64,000 bases of DNA from Aliigemmobacter aestuarii (GCF_004799285.1 NZ_SSND01000001.1:806001-870000), one strand, 5' to 3'. Shown: positions 8,114-17,066, numbered from the stretch's first letter. Numbers and translations: made by a program. Notes: generated by a model from the letters alone, not told the origin.

Positions 8114-9076
8114 ATGGCAGATTCCGCATCAATCCTCGCTGCATCGCGGCAACCGCTGACCATCGCGCTGCTGGTCCTTCCGCGCGCCTCGATCCTCGAG
8201 GTGGCCTCGACGCTGGACCCGTTGCGCGCGGCGAACCGGCATCTGGGGTTCGAGGCCTATCGCTGGAGGGTCGTCACGCCCGACGGGCAGGCCGCCCCCC
8301 TGACCTGCGGCATCGAACTGCCCGCCGACGGGCCGCTGTCGGCGGCGGCGGGGGCGGATGCGCTGATCGTGATCGCCGGATACAATCAGGCCGACGTGGC
8401 GACCGCCGCGCTGATCCGCGGCCTGCGCCGCATCGCGCCGCGCTTCAAGGCCCTCGGCGGGATCGACGCGGGGTCATGGGTGCTGGCCCGGGCCGGGCTG
8501 CTGCAGGGCTACCGCGCCACCGTCCATTGGGAAGACCTTGAGGATTTCGCCGCCACCTATCCCGACATCGAGGTGCTGCCGGATCGTTTCGTGATCGACC
8601 GGACGCGGATGACAGCGGGCGGGGCGGCCCCGGCGGCGGACCTGATGCTGCACCTGATCGCGCACCGGTCGGGACGCGCCACAGCACTTCAGGTGGCGGG
8701 CAGCTTCATCACCACCCCGCGCGAGGGCGCCGAAACCCAGATCGCGCCCGCGCGCGCCCCGCTTCGGATCGACCCGCGGGTCGCGGCGGCCATCGCGCGG
8801 ATGGAAACCCGGCTTGACGCGCCCGAACCGGTCGCCGCGACCGCCCGCGCGCTCGGCCTGTCGCCTCGACGTCTGGAAACCCTGTTCCATACCGAACTGG
8901 GCCAGACGCCGGGGGCCTTCGGCCTGTCGCTCAGGCTTCAGGCGGCGCGGCGGATGATCAATGACACAAGGCATCCGCTGGCCGAGGTGGCCCTGCGCAC
9001 GGGCTTTTCCAGCGCCTCGACCCTGAGCCGCGCCTTCCGCGCGCATTTCGGCCAGCCGCCCTCGGCCCTCAGATAG
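8114..9076 (+). CDS. GlxA/CdhR-family transcriptional regulator
   Basis: This 320-residue regulator has an N-terminal DJ-1/PfpI-like domain (about 15-185) and a C-terminal AraC-type double helix-turn-helix (about 225-315; the last helix is in STLSRAFRAHFG). The family includes CdhR and GbdR, which sense carnitine or betaine and activate catabolic operons. The divergent position next to the BKACE gene argues that it controls the leftward carnitine cluster from the 68-bp gap. In the DJ-1 part, DAGSWVLA replaces the protease nucleophile, as is usual for this regulator family. Confidence 0.88.
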   Translation: MADSASILAASRQPLTIALLVLPRASILEVASTLDPLRAANRHLGFEAYRWRVVTPDGQAAPLTCGIELPADGPLSAAAGADALIVIAGYNQADVATAALIRGLRRIAPRFKALGGIDAGSWVLARAGLLQGYRATVHWEDLEDFAATYPDIEVLPDRFVIDRTRMTAGGAAPAADLMLHLIAHRSGRATALQVAGSFITTPREGAETQIAPARAPLRIDPRVAAAIARMETRLDAPEPVAATARALGLSPRRLETLFHTELGQTPGAFGLSLRLQAARRMINDTRHPLAEVALRTGFSSASTLSRAFRAHFGQPPSALR

Positions 9077-9081
9077 GGGAA

Positions 9082-9150
9082 GGGGGGCTGTCTGCCCCCC
9101 TCTTTGGCTTCGCCAAATTCACCCCCCGAGGGTATTTCCGTCAGGTTGAA
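9082..9150 (-). repeat. Dispersed hairpin repeat, copy E3
   Basis: On the minus strand this is TTCAACCTGACGGAAATACC plus a G run, then hairpins TTTGGC-GAA-GCCAAA (9103-9117) and GGGGGGC-AGACA-GCCCCCC (9082-9100). The outer hairpin is 6 bp past the regulator stop codon. It forms a head-to-head pair with E4, 22 bp away. Confidence 0.8.
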
Positions 9151-9172
9151 GGACAATTCGATTCAAATGCGT

Positions 9173-9239
9173 TTCAACCTGATCGAAATACCCCGGGGGT
9201 AGCCTTTCGGCACGAAAGGCGCAGGGGGCAGCGCCCCCT
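9173..9239 (+). repeat. Dispersed hairpin repeat, copy E4
   Basis: TTCAACCTGATCGAAATACC plus a G run is followed by hairpins GCCTTTCG-GCA-CGAAAGGC (9202-9220) and AGGGGGC-AGC-GCCCCCT (9223-9239). The last hairpin reaches the dcp stop codon. With E3 it fills the gap between two convergent genes and could end transcripts from both sides. Confidence 0.8.
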
Positions 9240-11272
9240 CATGCCGCGCCCAGAAGCCCACGGCCCTTCAAAAGCGCCTCGACCCCCGGCATCCGGCCGC
9301 GGAAGTCCAGATAAAGCTCTTCGGCCGGGCGCGAGCCCCCCGCCGAGAGGATGAACCGTTCCAGTCGCGCCGCCGTTTCCGGATCGAACGGGTCGCCGGC
9401 TTCCTCGAAAGCGGCGAAGGCGTCGGCATCCATCACCTCGGACCACATGTAGCTGTAATAGCCGCTGGAATATCCGTCGCCCGAGAAGACATGCGCGAAA
9501 TGCGGCGTGGCATGGCGCATCCGGATCGCGCGCGGCATCCCCAGGGCTTCCAGAACCTCGGCCTGCCTCTGCATCGGGTCGGCGGGTGCCGCGCCTTCGT
9601 GGAAGGCAAGGTCGACCAGCGCCGAGGCGACGAATTCGACCGTGGCAAAGCCCTGGTCGAAGGTCGAGGCGCCCAGCATCCGGTCGATCAGGTCGCGCGG
9701 CATCGGCTGGCCGGTTTCGGCATGGGTGGCGAATTCGGCCAAGACCTCGGGCACTTCCAGCCAGTGTTCGTAAAGCTGGCTGGGCAGTTCCACGAAATCG
9801 CGGGCCACCGACGTGCCAGAAATCAGCTGATAGGTCACGTCCGACAGCATCTGGTGCAGCGCATGGCCGAATTCGTGGAACAGCGTGCGCGCGTCGTCAT
9901 AGGACAGAAGCGCCGCACGGCCCGCCGGAGGCTTGGCGAAGTTGCAGACATTGACCACGATCGGCCGGATGTCGCCTGCCAGTTTCTGCTGGCTGCGCAT
10001 CGCCGAGCACCAGGCGCCGGACCGTTTCGATCCGCGCGCGAAATAGTCGCCCACGAAAAGCGCCACATGCGCGCCGTTGCGCGTGACGTTCCAGGCCCGG
10101 CAATCCGGGTGGTAAAGTGGGACGTCGACGGGTGCGAACTCCAGCCCGAACAAGCGGTTCGCGCAGGCGAAGGCCGCCTCGACCATGCGGTCGAGTTGGA
10201 AGAAGGGCTTGAGTTCGGCCTCGTCGAGGTCGTGTTCCGCCTTGCGGCGCCGTTCGGCGTAAAAGCGCCAGTCCCAGGGTTCGAGCGGCCCATCGAAGCC
10301 GTCCGCCCGCAGCATCGCCTCAAGCCGGGCCGCGTCGGAAAGGGCGGCGCGGCGGGCCGGTTCCCAGACCCGCATCAAGAGGTCGCGCACCCGGTCTGCC
10401 GAGCCTGCCATTTCCGTTTCCAGCTTGAAGGCGGCGAAATCGGCATAGCCCAGAAGGCGCGCGCGTTCCTCGCGCAGCGACAGGATTTCGGCGGCAATGG
10501 CGCGGTTGTCGGTGTCGCCGCCATTCTCGCCGCGCGCCACCCAGGCCTCATAGGCGCGGCGGCGCAGGTCGCGGCGGGGAGAGAATTGCAGGAAGGGCAC
10601 GATCAGCGACCGATTGAGCGTGACCACGGGGCCGGGCGCGCCCTTGTCCTCGCCGGCCGCGCGGGCGGCCTCGATGACGAAATCGGGCAGGCCTTCCAGG
10701 TCGGCTTTGGCCAGCGGCATGAACCAGTCGCGCTCGTCCGCCAAGAGGTTTTGGGAAAACTGCGTGCCGAGGACCGAGAGGCGCATCTTGACCTCTTTCA
10801 GCCGGTCGGCGGCATCGCCTTCCAGCCGTGCGCCCGCGCGCAGGAAATTGCGGTGCGTCAGGTCCAGCACGCGCCGCTGTTCGGCCGACAGACCCAGATC
10901 GTCGCGCGCCTGCCAGAGGCTGTCGATCCGGGCGAAGAGGGCGGGGTTCGAGACTACCTCGGAGGCATAGGCCGACAGTTTCGGGGCGAAGTCGCGCATC
11001 AACGCCTCGCGCGCCTCGTTGCTGTCGGCGCCTGCGAGGGCATAGAAGGCCCCCAGCACCCGGTCGAGCCTGCGGTCGGCCAGATCCAGCGCCTCGATCG
11101 TGTTGGCAAAGCCGGGCGGTTCGGGGCTGGCGGCGACGGCCGCGACGGCGGCGCGCGCCTCGTCCAGCGCGGCATCAACGGCGGGCAAGAAGTCTTCGTC
11201 CCGGATGCGGTCGAAAGGGGGCAGACCGAAGGGTGTGGTCCAGTCTTCCAGAAGCGGGTTGGTCATCGGCAC
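9239..11272 (-). CDS. dcp: Peptidyl-dipeptidase Dcp (M3 metallopeptidase)
   Basis: This 677-residue zinc peptidase has the M3 motif HEFGHALHQ near residue 465. Around it lie NVCNFAKP and SGTSVARDFVELPSQLYEHW, which match Dcp rather than oligopeptidase A. It removes dipeptides from peptide C-termini. No signal peptide is visible, so it is probably cytoplasmic. It is read leftward and starts 52 bp past the permease stop, and could be cotranscribed with the amino-acid importer. Its 3' end abuts the E4 hairpin. Confidence 0.9.
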   Translation of the reverse strand: MPMTNPLLEDWTTPFGLPPFDRIRDEDFLPAVDAALDEARAAVAAVAASPEPPGFANTIEALDLADRRLDRVLGAFYALAGADSNEAREALMRDFAPKLSAYASEVVSNPALFARIDSLWQARDDLGLSAEQRRVLDLTHRNFLRAGARLEGDAADRLKEVKMRLSVLGTQFSQNLLADERDWFMPLAKADLEGLPDFVIEAARAAGEDKGAPGPVVTLNRSLIVPFLQFSPRRDLRRRAYEAWVARGENGGDTDNRAIAAEILSLREERARLLGYADFAAFKLETEMAGSADRVRDLLMRVWEPARRAALSDAARLEAMLRADGFDGPLEPWDWRFYAERRRKAEHDLDEAELKPFFQLDRMVEAAFACANRLFGLEFAPVDVPLYHPDCRAWNVTRNGAHVALFVGDYFARGSKRSGAWCSAMRSQQKLAGDIRPIVVNVCNFAKPPAGRAALLSYDDARTLFHEFGHALHQMLSDVTYQLISGTSVARDFVELPSQLYEHWLEVPEVLAEFATHAETGQPMPRDLIDRMLGASTFDQGFATVEFVASALVDLAFHEGAAPADPMQRQAEVLEALGMPRAIRMRHATPHFAHVFSGDGYSSGYYSYMWSEVMDADAFAAFEEAGDPFDPETAARLERFILSAGGSRPAEELYLDFRGRMPGVEALLKGRGLLGAA

Positions 11273-11324
11273 TCTCCTTTGACGGTCAACCTAGGCAGCG
11301 TCCGCCGAAACGTCCAGCGCCGGG

Positions 11325-12128
11325 TCAGCGCGCGTCGGGCCCGCGCAACCGCGCCTCGATCCGGCGCAGGATAAGGCTCAGCGTGATCGTCATCGTCAGG
11401 TAGACCAGCGCCACGACGTTGTAGGTTTCGAAATAGCGGAAGTTGCCCGCCGCCGTTACCTTGCCCAGCTGGGTGATGTCGGTCACGCCCAGGACGCTCA
11501 CCAGCGAGCTGTCCTTGACCATCGCGACGAAATCGTTGCCGAGCGGCGGCAGGATCATCCGGAACGCCTGGGGAAAGACGATGTGGCGAAAGCGTTGCCA
11601 GCCGTTCAGGCCCAGGGCCTGCGCGGCCTCGATCTGGCCCTTGTCGACCGACAGGAGGCCCGCCCGGAACACCTCGGATAGGAAAGCCGAATAGGCGATG
11701 GTCAGGGCGATGATCGCGCGCCAGATGAGGGGAAAATCACGCGTCTTCCAGGGTTCAAGCCCGAGGGGCGCGGTTGCCCAGTTCCAGGCGGCGACGATCG
11801 CCGGGGCCAGCACGAAGGCGACATAAAGCAGAAGCACGATGATCGGGATGCCACGCACGATCTCGACATAAAGCCGGGCGGCCTGCCGGACGACCAGAAA
11901 GCGCGACAGCCCCGCCACCGCCAGAAGAAGCCCGAGGACGGCGGCAAGGCCGAAGCCCACCAGCGTGACGAAGATGGTGATGCCGATGCCCTTCACCAGC
12001 GTCTGCAACACGCGGGCGTAGATTTCCGATGTGGCGACCTCAAGGAACAGCCAGCCGCCGACCCCGATCAGGATCAGCAGCCACCATGGGAAATCTTCGG
12101 TTTGCCGTGACGGTCCCAGCATGGGCAA
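11325..12128 (-). CDS. Amino-acid ABC transporter permease (HisM/GlnP type)
   Basis: This 267-residue inner-membrane permease has one hydrophobic N-terminal helix, then the polar-amino-acid permease core starting LVKGIGITIFVTLVGFGLA. The EAA loop is EAAQALGLNGWQRF near residue 165. It follows its probable binding-protein gene by 37 bp across a GC hairpin. No ATPase gene is nearby, so the ATP-binding subunit must come from elsewhere in the genome. The substrate (polar or cationic amino acid) is not defined by the sequence. Confidence 0.9.
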   Translation of the reverse strand: MPMLGPSRQTEDFPWWLLILIGVGGWLFLEVATSEIYARVLQTLVKGIGITIFVTLVGFGLAAVLGLLLAVAGLSRFLVVRQAARLYVEIVRGIPIIVLLLYVAFVLAPAIVAAWNWATAPLGLEPWKTRDFPLIWRAIIALTIAYSAFLSEVFRAGLLSVDKGQIEAAQALGLNGWQRFRHIVFPQAFRMILPPLGNDFVAMVKDSSLVSVLGVTDITQLGKVTAAGNFRYFETYNVVALVYLTMTITLSLILRRIEARLRGPDAR

Positions 12129-12131
12129 CAG

Positions 12132-12157
12132 CCCCCGGCCCGTTGCCGGACCGGGGG
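12132..12157 (-). terminator. Intercistronic GC hairpin between binding protein and permease genes
   Basis: CCCCCGG (12132-12138) pairs perfectly with CCGGGGG (12151-12157) across a 12-base loop. No T tract follows. Between a binding-protein gene and its permease gene, such a hairpin commonly stabilises the upstream message or partly stops transcription, giving more binding protein than permease. That function is inferred. Confidence 0.5.
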
Positions 12158-12165
12158 ATCGGGGC

Positions 12166-12957
12166 TCAGCCGCCCATCTTGTATTCGAGGAACCACTTGG
12201 TGTTCAGCGCGTCGATCGTGCCGTCATCCTTCATCGACTGGATCGCGGCATTCATCGGTGCGACAAGGTCAGACCCCTTGGGGAAGATGAAGCCGAAATC
12301 CTCGGTCCCCAGCTTTTCGCCGATGATCTTCAGGCCGCCGTTCGATGCCTCGACATAGCCCGCGCCGGCGGTGCCATCGGTCAGCACCAGATCGACGTCG
12401 CCGGCCTTGAGCGCCTCGACCGTCGCACCGAAGGTTTCAAACAGCTTGACGCGCGGGTTGGCCTCGTTGCCGTCCAGCACCTCGTAGACGCCGACATAGA
12501 AGGGCGTCGTGCCGGGCTGGGCCGCCATCAGCAGGGTTTCGTCGGCGGCAAAGCTTTTCGCATCGGTAAAGCGCGCCTCGTCGCCGCGCACCATCATCAC
12601 CATTTCCGACCGCATGTAGGCGTCCGAGAAATCGACCATTTCCTTGCGGTCGTCGCGGATGGTGATCCCGGTCATGCCCATGTCGAACTGGCCTTCGGAC
12701 ACGGCGGCGATCATCGCATCCCAGCTGATGTTTTCATATTTCACGGTGGCGTTCAGACGCTTGGCGATTTCGGCCATCGCATCGTATTCCCAGCCGACCG
12801 CCGCACCCGAGGCATCGACGAACTGCAGGGGCGGATAGGCGTTTTCGGTCACAACCACGATCTCGCGTCCGGCGAGGTCGGGCAGGTCGGCGGCGAAGGT
12901 GGCGGTGGCAGCGCTGGCGAAAAGGGCCATCGCGCCAAAGGCAGCGGTCAGTTTCAT
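12166..12957 (-). CDS. Periplasmic amino-acid-binding protein of ABC transporter
   Basis: This 263-residue solute-binding protein has a signal peptide (cleavage near ATFAADLP, about residue 23). The family-3 binding fold is clear: [16 protein letters not shown] near residue 38, then [22 protein letters not shown] near 115, where the Arg/Asp contacts bind the alpha-amino and carboxyl groups of the ligand. It is the first gene of the leftward importer unit. The ligand cannot be named from the sequence. Confidence 0.9.
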   Translation of the reverse strand: MKLTAAFGAMALFASAATATFAADLPDLAGREIVVVTENAYPPLQFVDASGAAVGWEYDAMAEIAKRLNATVKYENISWDAMIAAVSEGQFDMGMTGITIRDDRKEMVDFSDAYMRSEMVMMVRGDEARFTDAKSFAADETLLMAAQPGTTPFYVGVYEVLDGNEANPRVKLFETFGATVEALKAGDVDLVLTDGTAGAGYVEASNGGLKIIGEKLGTEDFGFIFPKGSDLVAPMNAAIQSMKDDGTIDALNTKWFLEYKMGG

Positions 12958-13192
12958 GAGTCAGGCTCCGCGTTGGACGTTTGACAGAAGAGTATCTTAC
13001 GCCGGCCGAGAGTCCAGCGCCGGAAAGCTCGACCTTGTCTTCTGGGGCTTTCGCTCGCAGGTAATCGATTGACCTGCATTCTCTTGCGTGAAAATCTAGG
13101 GTTCCAACGATGCGCGTTGCTTGGTCGGTTCAGGATAACGTTAGGTGGTTCCTGCGCGCTTTTTGGGATTTTGCTTAACAAGGACCTCAATC

Positions 13193-13825
13193 ATGCCCAG
13201 AATACTTCCGCCCGCCCTGGCGGCCACAATTTGCCTTCTTGCGCTGCCCGTGATGGCAGATGAACAAGCCGCGATCGACGGATGCATTGATCAGCTGCGT
13301 GCCGTCGGCGGCCCCGACGCCCAGAATGGCGGCGAGATCCTCAGCAGCGAGTATTCCGAGGCAGGAACGATTGTCATGCTGAAGGATGCAGGCGGCACAG
13401 TATGGCGTTGCATCGGTTATAACGATGGCGCTGTCGGCGAACTGGCCGTAGCCGAGGCGGCCGATGACGGTGGCGGTGCCATGGCCGGTGCCCCCACTTC
13501 GGGCGAGCCCACGACAGACACGGTGACCGTTCAGTTCGCAGCCGGAACATCGGGTGCTTCTTACACCTCGACCCTGACGCCGGGCAGCAGCACGCGTTAT
13601 GTTCTGGGCGCGAGTGCCAATCAGAACCTGTCGGTCAATGTCACGGTGATGCAAGGTTCGGTCGAATACCAGATATTCAATCCTGACCAAAGCTTCCTGT
13701 TGGATCTGATCCCGGCAGGCACCCCCTATGCCGGGCAGCTTTGGCAATCCGGTGATCATGTGGTGGAAGTGGTCAATCGCGGTGGCGCGGCGGCCGAATA
13801 TGCGGTCGACTTTTCCATCAACTGA
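13193..13825 (+). CDS. Secreted periplasmic protein with C-terminal beta-sandwich domain
   Basis: The protein has 210 residues. The ATG at 13193 is chosen because AAGGAC precedes it and a signal peptide follows (MPRILPPALAATICLLALPV, cleaved near VMADEQ). Residues 25-85 hold two cysteines and a WRCIGYNDG segment. After an Ala/Gly/Pro/Thr linker, residues 110-210 form an all-beta region (YVLGASANQNLSVNV, later GDHVVEVVNRGGAAAEYAVD) resembling pre-peptidase C-terminal or lysozyme-inhibitor (PliG-like) sandwiches. I cannot assign a function. It lies 40 bp before a small lipoprotein gene and is probably cotranscribed with it. Confidence 0.75.
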   Translation: MPRILPPALAATICLLALPVMADEQAAIDGCIDQLRAVGGPDAQNGGEILSSEYSEAGTIVMLKDAGGTVWRCIGYNDGAVGELAVAEAADDGGGAMAGAPTSGEPTTDTVTVQFAAGTSGASYTSTLTPGSSTRYVLGASANQNLSVNVTVMQGSVEYQIFNPDQSFLLDLIPAGTPYAGQLWQSGDHVVEVVNRGGAAAEYAVDFSIN

Positions 13826-13865
13826 CGCAAACGCGCGAACCCCTTTTCAATGAATGGAAACTGAC

Positions 13866-14168
13866 ATGAAAAATGCTACAAAAATCGCCGCAGGCTTTTC
13901 TGCTCTCTTTCTTCTCGGCGCGTGTGTCGAGGAATCCGCACCGTTGGTCTCCGCCCCCGCTGTGGGCAGTGCCTCGGACCTGAGCGATTTTGAAGGGGCC
14001 CGGGCGGGACAGGCTGAAATGGGCATTACCAACCTTGGCTATGAACTGATCCGGTCCGAAGGTCTGACCTCTTATTGGTTCAACCGCGCCACCGGAGCCT
14101 GCGCACAGATCGTCACCTCGGACGGACGGTACTCGTCGATCACGATGCTGCCGGCAGGGGATTGCTGA
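13866..14168 (+). CDS. Small lipoprotein, function unknown
   Basis: This 100-residue protein starts at 13866 (an ATG four codons earlier is possible). Its lipoprotein signal peptide ends FLLGAC at Cys20. The mature part reads SDFEGARAGQAEMGI, then SYWFNRATGACAQIV and ends AGDC, so two cysteines may pair. It shares a W/Cys-containing segment style with the preceding protein (WRCIGYNDG), which suggests related periplasmic domains. No enzyme motif is visible. A strong hairpin follows the stop. Confidence 0.7.
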   Translation: MKNATKIAAGFSALFLLGACVEESAPLVSAPAVGSASDLSDFEGARAGQAEMGITNLGYELIRSEGLTSYWFNRATGACAQIVTSDGRYSSITMLPAGDC

Positions 14169-14177
14169 TCAGACAAC

Positions 14178-14214
14178 GCGAACCGCGCCGCGCGGTGCGC
14201 AAGGCGCGGTTCGC
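14178..14214. terminator. Perfect 12-bp bidirectional hairpin
   Basis: GCGAACCGCGCC (14178-14189) and GGCGCGGTTCGC (14203-14214) are perfect complements around a 13-base loop. The hairpin fills the 48-bp gap between two convergent genes, so it can end transcripts from either side. It lacks a T run on both strands. Confidence 0.65.
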
Positions 14215-14216
14215 CC

Positions 14217-15272
14217 CTAGCTCGACATTCGGGCATGAAGATGCCCGCAGACCGGGCATGTGTCGCTGGCCTTAGTGCGTATAACTCGTGTTTCGGCATA
14301 AAGCGCATCGTGGATCACCAACCGCCCGCGCAATCCTTCGCCAGCCCCGGTGATCTGTTTGACCGCCTCCATCGCCATCATCGTTCCGATGACGCCCGGA
14401 AGGGGTGCGGCAACGCCCGCCTCGGCGCAGGTCGGCACCTGGCCAGGGGCCGGACGGGTGGGAAAGACGCATTCATAGCAGGGGCCGCCGCGCGCCGGAT
14501 CGTAAAGCGAGATCTGGCCCTCCCACTGGGTGATCGCGCCCGCGATCAGCGGCTTGCCCGCGGCCACGCAGGCGCGGTTGACCAGATAGCGGGTGTCGAA
14601 ATTGTCGGTTCCGTCCAGCACCAGGTCATATTCGCCGATCAGGTCCGTGGCGATATCGACCGTCAGGCGGCGCTTGTAGGGTCGGATTTCTATGAAAGGA
14701 TTCAATGCCTTCATCGCCACTTCTGCGGAAAATACCTTGGCCATCCCGATCCGGTCGTCGGTATGGATCACCTGGCGCTGAAGGTTCGAATTGTCCACCT
14801 CGTCATCGTCGATCACGCCGATCGTGCCCACCCCGGAGGCCGCAAGATAAAGCAGCGCCGGGCTGCCCAGCCCCCCTGCCCCCACAACAAGGACGCGCGC
14901 GGAGTTGAGCCGCTTCTGTCCCGGCCCGCCGATCTCGCGCAGGATGATGTGGCGGGCGTAGCGATCCAGTTCCGCCGGGCCAAAGGCCGAGCCCCGCGGC
15001 GCGGGTTCCGGTGACGGGACGGCAATCCGGTTCCGCAGGCGCCGCAGCACGGCAGCATAGGCCGCAGCCCCCGCCGCCAAGACCGCCAGAAGGCCCCAGG
15101 CCCGCAGGTCCCCCCCCACAAGGCGCGAGCCGGGATTGGGCTGCGGCAGGAACGGCGCGTGCATCAGCAGAAGAAACCCCAGCCAGACGGCCGAAAGCAC
15201 CAGCCACGCCCGCCGTCCGGGCAGCCAACCGCGCGCCAGGAACAGCGCCAGAAACCCCAGAAGCCCGATCAC
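14217..15272 (-). CDS. moeB: MoeB/ThiF-type sulfur-carrier adenylyltransferase with N-terminal membrane segment
   Basis: The protein has 351 residues. Residues about 1-40 and 58-77 are hydrophobic and probably form membrane helices. From residue 100 on it is a typical E1-like adenylyltransferase: GAGGLGSP at 131-138, DDDEVDNSNLQRQ near 155, DGTDNFDTR near 220, a CYEC zinc pair, the PTCAEAGV active-site cysteine region, and a second CPVC pair near the C-terminus. It activates the C-terminal glycine of MoaD or ThiS. It has no rhodanese domain, as in MoeB. It is the last gene of a coaBC-dut-moeB unit. Confidence 0.85.
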   Translation of the reverse strand: MIGLLGFLALFLARGWLPGRRAWLVLSAVWLGFLLLMHAPFLPQPNPGSRLVGGDLRAWGLLAVLAAGAAAYAAVLRRLRNRIAVPSPEPAPRGSAFGPAELDRYARHIILREIGGPGQKRLNSARVLVVGAGGLGSPALLYLAASGVGTIGVIDDDEVDNSNLQRQVIHTDDRIGMAKVFSAEVAMKALNPFIEIRPYKRRLTVDIATDLIGEYDLVLDGTDNFDTRYLVNRACVAAGKPLIAGAITQWEGQISLYDPARGGPCYECVFPTRPAPGQVPTCAEAGVAAPLPGVIGTMMAMEAVKQITGAGEGLRGRLVIHDALYAETRVIRTKASDTCPVCGHLHARMSS

Positions 15273-15309
15273 CCGAGCATCCCCATCGCCGGCCCCCGGC
15301 CGCCACCCT

Positions 15310-15792
15310 TCATTGCCGCCCCGTGGAGCCGAAACCGCCGTTGCCGCGGGTGGTGTCGCTCAGCGCATCGACCACGGCGAACCCCACCTGCACGACCGGG
15401 GCGACCACCATCTGCGCCACGCGGTCGCCATGTGCGACGGTAAAGGGCGCGTCGCCCAGATTGACCAGCGCCACACCCAGCGGGCCGCGATAGTCGCTGT
15501 CGATCGTGCCGGGCGTGTTAGGCAGCGTGATCCCGTGTTTAAGCGCAAGGCCGGACCGGGGCCGGATCTGCATTTCGAAGCCTTCGGGAATCTCGACCCG
15601 GATCCCGGTCGGCACGATCAGGCGCTGCATGGGCAGAAGGGTGATCCCGGCAGCGCGGTCCGGCTCGGGCAGGTTCGCGCGGATGTCAGCCCCGGCGGCG
15701 CCTGCGGTTTCATAGGCGGGCAAGGGCAAGGACCGGTCGGCCCAGTCCTCCCAAAGGATGCGGATCACGGGGCGGATGGCGGGCCCGGTCAT
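15310..15792 (-). CDS. dut: Deoxyuridine 5'-triphosphate nucleotidohydrolase (dUTPase)
   Basis: This 160-residue trimeric dUTPase hydrolyses dUTP to dUMP and pyrophosphate, keeping uracil out of DNA and supplying thymidylate synthesis. The five family motifs are visible: AGADIRA near residue 35, PRSGLAL near 76, the uridine-binding GTIDSDYRG near 93, GDRVAQMV near 122, and the C-terminal GGFGSTG arm. The start overlaps the coaBC stop by 4 bp, giving translational coupling. Confidence 0.97.
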   Translation of the reverse strand: MTGPAIRPVIRILWEDWADRSLPLPAYETAGAAGADIRANLPEPDRAAGITLLPMQRLIVPTGIRVEIPEGFEMQIRPRSGLALKHGITLPNTPGTIDSDYRGPLGVALVNLGDAPFTVAHGDRVAQMVVAPVVQVGFAVVDALSDTTRGNGGFGSTGRQ

Positions 15793-16985
15793 GCCAGGGC
15801 CTCGGCGATGCGACGGGCCAGTTGCCGGGCGACGGCATCCTTGCCCATCCGGGGCCAGTGTTCGGCACCCGCATCCGTGATCAGCGTCACCGCGTTCTCG
15901 CTGCCGCCCATGATCCCGGTTTCCGGCGACACGTCATTGGCCACGATCCAGTCGCAACCCTTCCGGTCGCGCTTGGCGCGGGCGTGATCCTCGACCCGTT
16001 CGGTTTCGGCGGCAAATCCGACGACCAGCCGGGGGCGGCCCTCGGTCATGCGCGACACGGTGGCAAGGATGTCGGGGTTTTCGGCGAATTCCAGCGCCGG
16101 GGCCTTGCCCGAGCCGTCCTTCTTCATCTTCTGGCCCGCGGCATTGGCCACGCGCCAGTCGGCGACGGCCGCCGCCATCACCGCCGCGTCGGCGGGCAGC
16201 GCCGCCTGAACCGCCGCCAGCATCTCGCGCGCGGTTTCGACGCGCACGACCGTCACGCCCGGCGGCGGCGGTACCGTGGCGGGGCCGGTGACGAAGGTCA
16301 CGCGCGCGCCCAGATCGCGCAAACCGGCGGCAATCGCCGTGCCCTGTGCCCCCGACGACCGGTTCGCGATGTATCGCACAGGGTCGATCGGTTCATGGGT
16401 CGGCCCGGATGTCACCAGAACATGCCGCCCCGCAAGCGGACCCTCCGCAAGCGCGGCCTCGATCGCGGCGAGGATCTCTGCCGGTTCGGCCATGCGTCCG
16501 GGGCCGTATTCGCCGCAGGCCATCTCGCCCGCGTTCGGCCCCACGACCAGCACGCCGTCCCCCCGCAGCGTCGCCAGATTGCGCGCCGTCGCGGGATGTT
16601 CCCACATCCGCACGTTCATCGCCGGCGCGATCAGCACCCGCTTGTCCGTTGCCATCAGGAGGGTCGAGGCGAGGTCATCGGCATGCCCCCCCGCCATCCT
16701 CGCCATCAGATCGGCCGTGGCCGGGGCCACAACGACCAGATCGGCGGCGCGCGAAAGCTGGATATGGCCCATCTCGGCCTCGTCGGTCAGGTCAAAGAGA
16801 TCGCGATAGACCTTTTCGCCCGCCAGCGCCGAAACGGACAGCGGCGTCACGAATTCCCCACCCGCGCGCGTCAGTACGGGCACGACCCCCGCCCCTGCCG
16901 TGCGCAAAAGCCGGATCAGCTCCAGCGACTTGTAGGCCGCGATGCCGCCCCCGATGACCAGAAGTATCCGCTTGCCCGCCAGCAT
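15789..16985 (-). CDS. coaBC: Phosphopantothenoylcysteine decarboxylase/phosphopantothenate-cysteine ligase
   Basis: This 398-residue bifunctional enzyme carries out two steps of coenzyme A synthesis. The N-terminal flavoprotein half (CoaC) shows [24 protein letters not shown] and the catalytic-Cys segment [10 protein letters not shown] near residue 155. The C-terminal half (CoaB) shows [15 protein letters not shown] and NRSSGAQG. A longer frame begins at 17027, but the ATG at 16985 (MLAGKRILL) gives the family's normal N-terminus. It is the first gene of the coaBC-dut-moeB unit. Confidence 0.96.
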   Translation of the reverse strand: MLAGKRILLVIGGGIAAYKSLELIRLLRTAGAGVVPVLTRAGGEFVTPLSVSALAGEKVYRDLFDLTDEAEMGHIQLSRAADLVVVAPATADLMARMAGGHADDLASTLLMATDKRVLIAPAMNVRMWEHPATARNLATLRGDGVLVVGPNAGEMACGEYGPGRMAEPAEILAAIEAALAEGPLAGRHVLVTSGPTHEPIDPVRYIANRSSGAQGTAIAAGLRDLGARVTFVTGPATVPPPPGVTVVRVETAREMLAAVQAALPADAAVMAAAVADWRVANAAGQKMKKDGSGKAPALEFAENPDILATVSRMTEGRPRLVVGFAAETERVEDHARAKRDRKGCDWIVANDVSPETGIMGGSENAVTLITDAGAEHWPRMGKDAVARQLARRIAEALA

Positions 16986-17066
16986 GATCGCCTCGCCCGT
17001 TGCACCCCCAATCCATAGGCGGGGCAAGCCGCGAACTCAACCGCCGCGTCGCCGCGCGCCATGCGC

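Noticed and set aside
13069-13098. TTGACC with a weak AAATCT 17-18 bp later as promoter of the secreted-protein gene
   Set aside because: The -35 is good but the -10 is poor and the leader would be long. I could not prefer it over chance.
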